Origin: Rhizobium grahamii CCGE 502
GTDB taxonomy: Bacteria; Pseudomonadota; Alphaproteobacteria; Rhizobiales; Rhizobiaceae
Assembly: GCF_000298315.2 (NCBI RefSeq)
Contig: NZ_AEYE02000031.1
Location: 124,001 to 188,000 of the forward strand
Reading direction: 5' to 3'
Length of the DNA: 64,000 bases
Shown: positions 18,423-25,520 of the stretch, piece by piece
Numbering within the stretch: position 1 is the stretch's first letter
Layout of the letters: each line of letters begins with the position of its first letter
Position numbers and translations under genes: made by a program
The notes under the pieces: generated by a model
Told to the model about the DNA's origin: nothing
The model's input: only the letters and a program-made list of their open reading frames with translations
Database searches by the model: none

Positions 18423-19046
18423 ATGTCCCTCGAAACGCTGCTCCTCTACGTTCCCGCCTGTTTTGCGCTGAACATGGCATTTGGTCCGAACAACCTGCTC
18501 TCGGTGACGATCGGCGCCCGGGCTGGAATGGGTATGGCGATTGCGGCCTCGACCGGCCGCATCGTTGCCTTCGCCATCATGATCGCGATCACAGCCTTCG
18601 GTCTCGGCGCCCTCTTGATGGCATCAGGAGTGGCTTTCTCGATCGTGAAGTGGCTGGGTGTCGCTTATCTGCTCTGGATTGGCTTCAAGCTGTTCCGCGC
18701 CAAGGTGGATGTGTCGGAACTGGCGGCTGCCCATCACCCTTCAACGTTCAGGGCCTATCTGCGGCAAGAATTTCTCGTCGCGTCGAGCAATCCCAAAGCG
18801 ATCCTGATCTTTACGGCGTTCCTGCCGCAGTTCGTCGAACCCAGTGCCTACTGGCAGAGTTTCTTCACGCTTGGGGCAATCTTCCTGGTCTTGGAGGTTG
18901 TGGCGATCGCCATCTATGCCTTCGTCGGTTCCCGACTTCGTGGCGTCATGCGCAACGCCTGGGCGGTTCGGTTGGTCGATCGCATCAGCGGTACGATGAT
19001 GATGCTGTTCGGGGGCGCTCTTGCCCTGACACACCGCTCCGCCTGA
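18423..19046 (+). CDS. LysE/RhtB-family amino-acid exporter
   Basis: 207 residues from ATG 18423; an upstream in-frame TTG at 18408 falls in the terminator T-run and is unlikely. Six hydrophobic segments match the LysE fold (YVPACFALNMAFGPNNLLSV at the start is the family signature GPN; IAASTGRIVAFAIMIAITAFG; VKWLGVAYLLWIGFKLFRA; NPKAILIFTAFLPQFV; FFTLGAIFLVLEVVAIAIYAF as the fifth). The family exports lysine, threonine, homoserine lactone or related compounds across the inner membrane. Substrate cannot be told from sequence. A hairpin terminator follows. Confidence 0.9.
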   Translation: MSLETLLLYVPACFALNMAFGPNNLLSVTIGARAGMGMAIAASTGRIVAFAIMIAITAFGLGALLMASGVAFSIVKWLGVAYLLWIGFKLFRAKVDVSELAAAHHPSTFRAYLRQEFLVASSNPKAILIFTAFLPQFVEPSAYWQSFFTLGAIFLVLEVVAIAIYAFVGSRLRGVMRNAWAVRLVDRISGTMMMLFGGALALTHRSA

Positions 19047-19052
19047 CAAGGA

Positions 19053-19082
19053 GGAGAGAGACCGACCGGCCTCTCTCCCTTT
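19053..19082 (+). terminator. Hairpin terminator after the LysE-family gene
   Basis: 8-bp stem GGAGAGAG / CTCTCTCC with a 10-base loop, then CTTT; located between the convergent lysE-type and DUF992 genes. Confidence 0.6.
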
Positions 19083-19097
19083 CGGCGCGACCTGAAA

Positions 19098-19580
19098 TCA
19101 GGTGGCAGCCGGCGCCAGCGTCAGTTTCTCCACGCCGAGCGCGAGGTTAAGACCCTCCTGGGCCTGCACGTTCAACGGCTGCAGCATGAAGGATTGGTTG
19201 GTGCCGCCGGCGATGACCTTGGCACCAGCACCGGCGCCGAAACTCGCATCGGCGCCTACGCCGAAGTATTCACCGGCCAGCGCGAAATCGGGAATATTGG
19301 TTCCAGTCTTGGCCAGAACCTGCCAGATCATCACGGTTTTGCCCGTCTGGCCGACATCCAGCCCGAATTTCTGGATCGTCCCGGCATAGACGACCTTCGG
19401 TCCGCCTTCCGCCGGCGTGTAGGTGCAGAGGAGGTTCTTCTGCGACGTGACGATCATTCCCTGGCCGCCCTGCGATCCGCAGACAAGCCGGCCGAGTGTC
19501 ACATAGTTTGCTGCACTTGCCGGGTTGGCGATGGCGGCTACTGCGGCAGCCGCCGCGGCAATCATCGTTTCCCTGAACAT
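19098..19580 (-). CDS. DUF992 exported protein
   Basis: 160 residues with an Ala-rich signal peptide (MFRETMIAAAAAAVAAIANP, cleavage near ASA-A). The mature part matches DUF992: a two-Cys N-terminal unit (LGRLVCGSQGGQGMIVTS then LLCTYTPAEGG), QKFGLDVGQTGKTVMIWQVL, and the Gly/Ala-rich AGEYFGVGADASFGAGAGAK. DUF992 proteins are periplasmic and of unknown function. An exact EcfG-type promoter ends 30 bp upstream, suggesting expression in general stress. The upstream gene is an HWE-type histidine kinase, but the promoter lies between them, so the gene can be transcribed alone. Confidence 0.85.
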   Translation of the reverse strand: MFRETMIAAAAAAVAAIANPASAANYVTLGRLVCGSQGGQGMIVTSQKNLLCTYTPAEGGPKVVYAGTIQKFGLDVGQTGKTVMIWQVLAKTGTNIPDFALAGEYFGVGADASFGAGAGAKVIAGGTNQSFMLQPLNVQAQEGLNLALGVEKLTLAPAAT

Positions 19581-19609
19581 GGTTTTCTCCTTTCGAGTAG
19601 CCTGTCGGA

Positions 19610-19634
19610 AACGAACGTTTGCATGGTTTGTTCC
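19610..19634 (-). promoter_or_regulatory. EcfG/RpoE2-type general stress promoter
   Basis: Minus strand: GGAAC at 19634-19630, 16-bp spacer, CGTT at 19613-19610, about 30 bp upstream of the DUF992 start. Exact match to the alphaproteobacterial GGAAC-N16/17-CGTT consensus. Confidence 0.75.
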
Positions 19635-19637
19635 GCG

Positions 19638-21296
19638 CTAGGCGCGCTCGAAGGAGCGGCGTGGCGCCGTCAACGTCCAATAGAAGCCCTCAGGCCGGAA
19701 CTCAATCTCGACCGTTCCGGAAAAGGCTGCGGCAGCGTGGTTCTTGATGATCGTCGTACCGAAACCCGAACCCTCGGGCGCGCGGGTGTGCGGGCCGTCG
19801 CGTTCTTCCCACGTAAAGAGAATGAGGGGCTCCTTGCGCGTTTCGTCCTGGGCGTCCCGCCAGCTCAGCCGAACGCGGCCATGGGGGACGGAAAGGGCCC
19901 CGTACTTTACCGAATTGGTCGCCAGTTCATGCAGCACGAGGCCGAAATTCTGGACGACATCGGGCTTCAGGGTGAAGTCCTTGCCTAAAACCTCGGCCTG
20001 TTCGGTTGCCTGGGGAAAGCTCTTAAAGTGGATGTCGATCACCCGCCGCAGCGATGCACCCGCCCATTGCTCGCTGGTGAGAAGGTCGATCGAGCGCGAC
20101 AGGCCCTCAAGGCGGTCGGCAACCGCAGCCTGGTACGCCTCAACGCTGTCGGCGCGCTTCGCGACCTGGCGCATCATCGCCTGAACCAGCGTCAGCAGGT
20201 TCTTGGTGCGGTGCACGAGTTCGTTCATCACGAAGTGCAGGCGGTCCTCGGTCTGGCTCCGGTCGAAAGAGGCATTGGAGAGCGCGACCGCGACCTGGTT
20301 GGCCTCGATCACGCTGGTTTCGATCGGCGCCACGATGTGGCCTTCGCCCATGCGATTGGCCATCTCAGCGATGGAGCGGATCGTCGTGCGGACCTGGCGC
20401 GCCACCACATAGGCGGCCAGAATCGCGACGAGCATCAGTGCCAGGCCTCCGATGATCAGAAAACGCCACGTCGTCAGTATCGACGCCTGCGCCGTGGCGA
20501 CTGGCCCCCATATCACGGCCTTCCAGGACCAACCGGGAATCTGCGCGTAGCCCAGCATCGCCCTCGGCAGGACCTGCTTGTTCTCATAGACGCCGCTGGA
20601 ACTGACGAGTGAGGGAAGAATGCTCGGATTGAAAGGCTGGCCGAAGCCGATATTCGTAGCGCCGGCGGATGCCACGACATGGCCACTCTGATCGATGACA
20701 GCCGCCGACCAATCGTTCGGCAGGCCTTCCGTGGTGACCAGTTTCGCAAGGTCCCTGGCATTTTGCGTGATGATCAACGCCCTGACCCTGCCGGCCTGCA
20801 TCGGCATCGTGACGTTGTAGACGAATTCGCCGCTCGTTCGTCCCATGAACACATCCGAGGCCTCGATCCGCCCCGATTTGATGGCTGCTTCGATCGAGGG
20901 GAGATTGCCCGCCTTGCCGAGCGGCTCGCCGTAGTCCCGACGCGTGTTCAAGAGCTGCTGCCCGTTCTCATCGACGGCGAGGACGTAGAGGTTATCCGCC
21001 CGCAAAGATGTTTCGGTGCGGGCGTGGAACGACGCGAAGTCGTTGCTCTCCAATTCCGGTGAGTTCGAAAGCAACCTTAAGGTTGTGGCCATGTCTTGAA
21101 GCTGGCGATCGATGGAGCGGGCGAGGGCAGTGGCATCCTGGGCAGTCTCACGCCTCAGAATTGACCGTTGGTTGTCTTCCAGCTGCGCGAGTAAAAGTGC
21201 CACAAGGGCGAAAATCGGCAGGGCCGTGGCAACGGCCATCGCAATCAGGTAGGTCCCGATCGATGCTTTCGGAAAGAATCGGAAGCGGCCCTTCAT
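19638..21296 (-). CDS. Membrane sensor histidine kinase, HWE/HisKA_2 type
   Basis: 552 residues. Helix near residues 13-38, a ~240-residue periplasmic Cache-like sensor domain (LYVLAVDENGQQLLNTRRDYG, VFMGRTSGEFVYNVTMPMQ), second helix WRFLIIGGLALMLVAILAAY near 285, and a HAMP-like linker. The phosphoacceptor His362 is in MNELVHRTKNLL, followed by the N-box LVLHELATNSVKYGALS and the FTWEERDGP motif of HWE kinases, then GSGFGTTIIKNHA. Rhizobial kinases of this class feed several pathways, including the general stress response through PhyR. No response regulator is adjacent, so the partner is unknown. The neighbouring DUF992 gene has a stress promoter, which is suggestive only. Confidence 0.9.
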   Translation of the reverse strand: MKGRFRFFPKASIGTYLIAMAVATALPIFALVALLLAQLEDNQRSILRRETAQDATALARSIDRQLQDMATTLRLLSNSPELESNDFASFHARTETSLRADNLYVLAVDENGQQLLNTRRDYGEPLGKAGNLPSIEAAIKSGRIEASDVFMGRTSGEFVYNVTMPMQAGRVRALIITQNARDLAKLVTTEGLPNDWSAAVIDQSGHVVASAGATNIGFGQPFNPSILPSLVSSSGVYENKQVLPRAMLGYAQIPGWSWKAVIWGPVATAQASILTTWRFLIIGGLALMLVAILAAYVVARQVRTTIRSIAEMANRMGEGHIVAPIETSVIEANQVAVALSNASFDRSQTEDRLHFVMNELVHRTKNLLTLVQAMMRQVAKRADSVEAYQAAVADRLEGLSRSIDLLTSEQWAGASLRRVIDIHFKSFPQATEQAEVLGKDFTLKPDVVQNFGLVLHELATNSVKYGALSVPHGRVRLSWRDAQDETRKEPLILFTWEERDGPHTRAPEGSGFGTTIIKNHAAAAFSGTVEIEFRPEGFYWTLTAPRRSFERA

Positions 21297-21518
21297 GAGC
21301 CGACACTTCGCACACTTGCGCAGCCGGAAACGCCGGTGCGCGCGCCACTTACAGGCATGAAAGCAAAAAACTGGACCACCGCAATTGCCTTCAATGCGCC
21401 CCCGGACCCTCCTGATAGCCTGCTATCGAAATCGCTGCATGTTAGGGACAGGTGCTGCCGCTTGCAACACACTAAAACATGTCGTCCGGCAATTCGCAAA
21501 TTTTTGTTCGACCGCGTC

Positions 21519-22583
21519 TCAGCCGAATCTCTTGAGACGGAAGGGGGCGAGTGATGGCTCGATGTCGCCGGTAAGAATCTCGTCAGACGCGAGTAGTCCG
21601 ACGAGGGGTGCTAGCGTCACGCCGGAATGCATCACGGCAAGGTAGAGGCCGTCCTGGCCGCAATCACCGATGATCGGGAAGCCGTCCTTTGGTGTCGGAC
21701 GGTACCCGACAGTGAAAAACTCCATGCTCAGCCGCTCGCCCTCTTTTAGGCTTTGCTTCAGCGTCGCAAAGAGTGCAGTAGCAGTGGCATGCTGGTCGGC
21801 GCCGGGATCGGTGCCGCCAAAATCGGATCCTGCGATGATGCGGCCGTCGGCCGTCTGGCGCATATGGAGCTCGGTTGCCATCACGAGGCCATTCAGCCGC
21901 CGCTCGAAGGGACGTGAGTGAACGATCAGGCCGGGCGGCGCCTCCAAGGGAAGCTTGACCCCGACAGAGGCGGCCAGGGGTATGCTGCCAGCGCCGGCCG
22001 CCAGCACGACGTGATCGGCGTCGACGATGCCTGCTGAGGACACCACGCCGGTAATCCGTTCTCCGCTGCGGATAAATCCTTCCACGGCGGCGCTGACGAA
22101 CCTCGCGCCTCTGGCCTCCGCGTCGGCGAGGAGCAGGCGCGCCGCCCCGACCGGCTCGACGGCCCCTTCCTCCGCGACCTGGAGCGCAGTAGAGGGCACC
22201 TGTTTCAGGTACGGTTCGCGCGCTGCGATTGCTTTGAAGTCCAGCCGTTCGATGCCGTAACCCCACGAAGAGTGCTCGACAGCAAAGGCTTCAAGTTGGT
22301 CAACCGGCAGATCCCAGCAAATGCCGCCACACCAGGACAACGGCAGTCCGGGCAGGTCGCGCGCCAAACGCTTCCATTCAGCCATCGAGCGCCGGCGAAA
22401 ATGAAAATAGAACTCGGGGTTGCCCCAGCTGGCATTGATCCAGGCAAAGGAATTGGACGTTGCAACGCCGCCGATATCCTCGGCAATGACGGTGACGGCG
22501 GCGCCGTCACGCGTCAGGTGCCAGGCGATGGAGGCGCCGACAATGCCGGAGCCGACGACGACCACATGCTGCTTGGCTGCCAT
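21519..22583 (-). CDS. FAD-dependent oxidoreductase, D-amino-acid/glycine oxidase (DAO) family
   Basis: 354 residues. FAD-binding GxGxxG is at the N-terminus (VVVVGSGIVGASIAWHLTR), with the internal motif DADHVVLAAGAGSIPLAASVG and the C-terminal YRPTPKDGFPIIGD...GLYLAVMHSGVTLAP that closes the FAD site. DAO-family enzymes oxidise amines such as D-amino acids, glycine, sarcosine or opines. The single-subunit length separates it from the heterotetrameric sarcosine oxidase encoded later. Neighbours do not indicate the substrate. Start ATG 22583 is preceded by AGGAGAACG. Confidence 0.88.
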   Translation of the reverse strand: MAAKQHVVVVGSGIVGASIAWHLTRDGAAVTVIAEDIGGVATSNSFAWINASWGNPEFYFHFRRRSMAEWKRLARDLPGLPLSWCGGICWDLPVDQLEAFAVEHSSWGYGIERLDFKAIAAREPYLKQVPSTALQVAEEGAVEPVGAARLLLADAEARGARFVSAAVEGFIRSGERITGVVSSAGIVDADHVVLAAGAGSIPLAASVGVKLPLEAPPGLIVHSRPFERRLNGLVMATELHMRQTADGRIIAGSDFGGTDPGADQHATATALFATLKQSLKEGERLSMEFFTVGYRPTPKDGFPIIGDCGQDGLYLAVMHSGVTLAPLVGLLASDEILTGDIEPSLAPFRLKRFG

Positions 22584-22608
22584 CGTCGTTCTCCTGCTTT
22601 GCTATGCC

Positions 22609-23472
22609 TTAGCCGGTGGTCGCTGCGCCTACGCGGGCAAGACCGTCCTTGGCCGGCTGGTACTTCGGATCGAGGCCGATCGCATGGCGGTAGGAGCGGG
22701 CGGCCTTGTCCTTTTCGCCGCGGCGCTCGTAGACCAGCGCCTGGTTGGCCCAGGATTCGGCAATGTTGCCGTTGAGTTCGATCGCGTGATTGAAGTCGGC
22801 AAACGCGTTGTCGTCGTCGTTCAAGGCGATATAGGATATGCCGCGGCCGTTATAGGGTTCCGGCGCGTTCGGCGAGAGCGAGATCGCCTTCGAGAAGTCG
22901 TCGATCGCCTTGTCCTGCTGATTGCGCTTCTGATAGATCAGCCCGCGATTGTGATAGGCGCGGCCGTCCGTCGTGCCGTTCTGGATCGCCTTGTTGAAAT
23001 CGTTGAAGGCGGCATCGTCCTGACCGGCGGAGCGGTAGACATTGCCGCGGCCGATCAGAGCCACGTCGTAGTTCGGGTTGATCTGCAGCGCGGAATTGTA
23101 ATCCTGGATCGCCTGCTGCTGCTGGCCCATGTTGCGGTAGACCAAGGCGCGGTTGGCGTAGGCTTGGTAGAAGCGCGGGTTCAGCTGCAGCGCCGTATTG
23201 AAGTCGTTCAGTGCCGCGCGGAAATCGCCGCCACGGCCGTAGGCCGAACCGCGGACGTTGTAGCCTTCCGGATCCTTCGGATTGGCGTTGATGACAGAGG
23301 TCAGCGAGGCGATGTTTTCCTGCGAACCCTGTGCCTTGTCGATGCGGATGACAGCATCGGTCGTGTTGCTTGTCGTGCAGCCAGCAAGGCCTAGCGCGGT
23401 GACGATTGCGAAAACCGGCAGAACAGCGATTTTCGGCGAACGCAGAGAGCGGGTCTTGGTGATGTCAGCCAT
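22609..23472 (-). CDS. Tetratricopeptide-repeat lipoprotein
   Basis: 287 residues from ATG 23472; upstream in-frame codons to 23577 lack a ribosome site and family similarity. A lipoprotein signal is present (hydrophobic VFAIVTALGLAGC, lipobox LAGC). About six TPR units follow from residue ~60, each with the W/Y-G-Y-A-Y-P pattern (for example EGYNVRGSAYGRGGDFRAAL, YQAYANRALVYRNMGQQQQA, AESWANQALVYERRGEKDKA). Such outer-membrane or periplasmic TPR lipoproteins resemble NlpI and act as scaffolds for envelope enzymes. Partner unknown. A 25-bp gap separates it from the FAD oxidoreductase gene downstream. Confidence 0.88.
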   Translation of the reverse strand: MADITKTRSLRSPKIAVLPVFAIVTALGLAGCTTSNTTDAVIRIDKAQGSQENIASLTSVINANPKDPEGYNVRGSAYGRGGDFRAALNDFNTALQLNPRFYQAYANRALVYRNMGQQQQAIQDYNSALQINPNYDVALIGRGNVYRSAGQDDAAFNDFNKAIQNGTTDGRAYHNRGLIYQKRNQQDKAIDDFSKAISLSPNAPEPYNGRGISYIALNDDDNAFADFNHAIELNGNIAESWANQALVYERRGEKDKAARSYRHAIGLDPKYQPAKDGLARVGAATTG

Positions 23473-23607
23473 GCGGGCTCGTTTTCCCCCAGTGCAGCCG
23501 GTCCGTTTCAAGGACGGGCAAGCTTCAGCAGCAAATAAAAAAGCGGTGGCGAACAGATCGCCCCCGCCAACATGCATCTGAAAACGTCGAAATAACGACA
23601 GCTACGC

Positions 23608-23820
23608 TTAGCGTGCGACGAGACCTTCGCGCTGTGCCCGCTTGCGAGCCAGCTTGCGAACACGACGAACAGCTTCGGCCTTTTCGCGAGCGCGCTTCTG
23701 CGACGGCTTTTCGTAGTAGTCGCGCATCTTCATTTCGCGGAAAATACCTTCGCGCTGCATCTTTTTCTTGAGAGCGCGGAGAGCCTGATCGACATTGTTA
23801 TCGCGGACAAGTACCTGCAC
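23608..23820 (-). CDS. rpsU: 30S ribosomal protein bS21 (copy 1)
   Basis: 70 residues starting at GTG 23820 ([20 protein letters not shown]); the reading frame extends further upstream but bS21 always begins at this point. AAAGGA lies upstream at slightly long spacing, and a GTG nine bases earlier is possible. Basic and helical, ending [17 protein letters not shown]. bS21 joins the 30S platform near the anti-Shine-Dalgarno region. A second copy lies at 24936, with 56 of the first 67 residues identical. This one is alone on the minus strand, divergent from cspA. Confidence 0.93.
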   Translation of the reverse strand: MQVLVRDNNVDQALRALKKKMQREGIFREMKMRDYYEKPSQKRAREKAEAVRRVRKLARKRAQREGLVAR

Positions 23821-24268
23821 GAGAATCACGTTCCTTTGGTTTGGTTGATGCCGGCGACGGCAAGACGCCAGAGGCAAAAAAATATACGGTTCGCGCGGCC
23901 GGAGCCTTGCGATTGAGGATGCGGATAGCAGAATGGCGGGGGGAAGTCCATATGGTCTCACAAGTCTTGCCGCAAAAAACCGCGCGCGGCGCCGCAAAAA
24001 CCACTTTTTTTGAGCGCCGAAGACGGCGACATCAGCATAGCTGGGGCGTCGCCGATGGGTGGTGCACCGCGGCCTTGTGCACGGGTCGGGATCAAAAGCC
24101 CGGTTCCTTGCCTTGTTTATTCCGTAGTTTGCCTTATATGTAAGCCATCGACTGTTGGTTGTGACCTTTGTCAAAGAGCGCGAAGCTCCGTCAGATTTCC
24201 TCTCAAAATCGATCTTAAGCCTTGTGAATAAACGCATGGGCAGTAACGACTATTGAAAGGAGATCGTT
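23821..24268. other. Intergenic region between divergent rpsU and cspA
   Basis: 448 bp expected to hold the rpsU promoter and a long cspA leader. The ~100 bp before cspA are AT-richer and end in AAAGGAGATCGTT. Long leaders that refold in the cold are established for cspA mRNAs; I could not fold this one. Open frames here look non-coding. Confidence 0.5.
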
Positions 24269-24478
24269 ATGAATTCAGGTACCGTTAAGTGGTTCAACAG
24301 CACCAAGGGTTTCGGCTTCATTCAGCCGGACGATGGGAGCACGGACGTTTTCGTTCATATCTCCGCGGTTGAACGTGCTGGTCTAGGAAACCTGTCCGAC
24401 GGCCAAAAGATCACCTATGATCTCGTTCGAGACAAGAAGTCCGGCAAGAATTCTGCCGACAACCTGCGCTCAGCTTAA
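24269..24478 (+). CDS. cspA: Cold-shock-domain protein, CspA family
   Basis: 69 residues, full length for a single cold-shock domain. RNP1 KGFGFIQP and RNP2 VFVHISAV are intact, as is the start GTVKWFNSTKGFGF. It is a single-stranded nucleic-acid chaperone that melts mRNA structure in the cold or in stationary phase. AAGGAGA lies seven bases upstream of the ATG. A terminator follows the gene, so much of the transcript should end before the downstream 95-aa and rpsU genes, although readthrough could link them. Confidence 0.95.
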   Translation: MNSGTVKWFNSTKGFGFIQPDDGSTDVFVHISAVERAGLGNLSDGQKITYDLVRDKKSGKNSADNLRSA

Positions 24479-24535
24479 TTCTCATTCGGCCTGGCTGACC
24501 ACGGATGTACTGGCAGCCGAGAGCCTGATGGCGAA

Positions 24536-24563
24536 GGTCGGGATCAAACCCGGCCTTTTATGC
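24536..24563 (+). terminator. Rho-independent terminator after cspA
   Basis: 7-bp stem GGTCGGG / CCCGGCC (one G-T pair), 6-base loop, followed by TTTTATGCTTTT. Confidence 0.75.
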
Positions 24564-24595
24564 TTTTGATGATCAAGACAGTTCGGTGAAACCAA

Positions 24596-24883
24596 ATGGC
24601 ATCCATGCCAAGATATGCTATCGGCGACAGCATCGTTTTAAAGGGCGGTTTTGTTCGTACCGAACAGGCGAGCAGGACCTGCAGGATCGCGGCGATTCTT
24701 CCGTCTGACGGCAGTCGCGCACAATATCGAGTTCGCTTTGAAGGCGAAAACTTTGATCGGCGGATCCTTGAGAGCGATATCGACATGAGTCAGTCGGCAT
24801 CCCCTACGCCGAGAGACGACGCCATTGCTGATATCCAGGGCGGATCCTGGCTGAAAACGTCAAGCCTCAGGGTAAGGAAGTAG
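24596..24883 (+). CDS. Conserved hypothetical protein between cspA and rpsU
   Basis: 95 residues with no recognised enzyme motif. The N-terminal ~60 residues look like a small beta-barrel (RYAIGDSIVLKGGFVRTE, CRIAAILPSDGSRAQYRVRF, then EGENFDRRILESDID), a KOW/SH3-like pattern of alternating hydrophobics. The C-terminus is polar. An all-beta fold beside a cold-shock gene suggests an RNA- or ribosome-associated role, but this is inference only. It begins at ATG 24596 with a weak GGTGA site and ends 52 bp before the second rpsU gene. Similar short proteins accompany csp genes in rhizobia as far as I recall. Confidence 0.65.
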   Translation: MASMPRYAIGDSIVLKGGFVRTEQASRTCRIAAILPSDGSRAQYRVRFEGENFDRRILESDIDMSQSASPTPRDDAIADIQGGSWLKTSSLRVRK

Positions 24884-24935
24884 TTCTCCACTCTGACCAA
24901 TCGGCAAATGAGTTTGCCGCACGAAAGGAAAGAAT

Positions 24936-25175
24936 TTGCAGGTTCTCGTTCGAGACAACAATGTCGACCAGGCGCTCCGTGTCCTGAAGAAGAAGATGCA
25001 GCGCGAAGGTCTCTTCCGCGAGTTCAAGGCGCGCAGCGCTTACGAAAAGCCCTCCGAGAAGCGTGTTCGCGAGAAGGCCGAAGCCGTTCGCCGTCAGCGC
25101 AAGCTGGCGCGCAAGAAGCTTCAGCGTGAAGGTCTTCTTCCGGCTCCGAAGAAGGCAGTGCGCCCGGCCCGCTGA
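24936..25175 (+). CDS. rpsU: 30S ribosomal protein bS21 (copy 2, extended)
   Basis: 79 residues starting at TTG 24936, with AAAGGA seven bases upstream. The core [20 protein letters not shown] is shared with copy 1. Eleven of the first 67 positions differ (for example Met30 to Phe, Asp34 to Ser, Tyr35 to Ala), and the tail is longer and more basic, ending [11 protein letters not shown]. The differences cluster in the middle helix and the tail that contact rRNA, so the two forms may not be equivalent. The neighbourhood (cspA upstream, 72-aa charged protein downstream) suggests use in cold or stress, inferred from context. Confidence 0.92.
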   Translation: MQVLVRDNNVDQALRVLKKKMQREGLFREFKARSAYEKPSEKRVREKAEAVRRQRKLARKKLQREGLLPAPKKAVRPAR

Positions 25176-25209
25176 CCTGCCGTCTGGCAGGTGTAGACAG
25201 AGGAAGCAG

Positions 25210-25428
25210 ATGACTTCAAAAGACGAACTCTTCAATCCGGCCAAGCTCTCTCCGCGCGACAAGGCAGCTGCCACCGATACGACCGCGAAAGCGATCATCA
25301 CGGCCGAAGCTGCGGCGCGCGAAAAGAAAACGGAGCGACTGAAGGCCTTGCGCCTGCAGCAGGAGGCCGAAGCGCCGCCGGCCGCCGCCCCGGCCAAGAA
25401 GCGTCGGACAGTGCCAAAGTCGGCTTGA
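25210..25428 (+). CDS. Small charged hypothetical protein downstream of rpsU
   Basis: 72 residues from ATG 25210, with AGAGGA six bases upstream, 34 bp after rpsU and probably in the same transcript. The composition is Ala/Lys/Glu-rich: LFNPAKLSPRDKAAATDTTA, then a helical AKAIITAEAAAREKKTERLK and a Pro/Ala linker to the basic end AKKRRTVPKSA. No known domain. A long amphipathic helix with a basic tail fits an RNA- or ribosome-binding accessory, but function is unknown. Confidence 0.7.
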   Translation: MTSKDELFNPAKLSPRDKAAATDTTAKAIITAEAAAREKKTERLKALRLQQEAEAPPAAAPAKKRRTVPKSA

Positions 25429-25439
25429 TCCCCAGGCAG

Positions 25440-25461
25440 CCTCGCGCTCTTGAGCGCGAGG
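25440..25461 (+). terminator. Hairpin at the end of the cspA-rpsU region
   Basis: 9-10 bp perfect stem CCTCGCGCT / AGCGCGAGG around CTTG, 11 bp after the 72-aa gene; no strong T-run. Between convergent transcripts. Confidence 0.6.
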
Positions 25462-25520
25462 GCTCTCATTGGTCGAGCCGACCTAGGTTCGGAGCGCGAG
25501 ATGCCGTAGGTGCGGATGCA

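Noticed and set aside
23841-24143. 100-codon frame between rpsU and cspA
   Set aside because: Low-complexity Arg/His product, no ribosome site, lies in the leader and promoter region.
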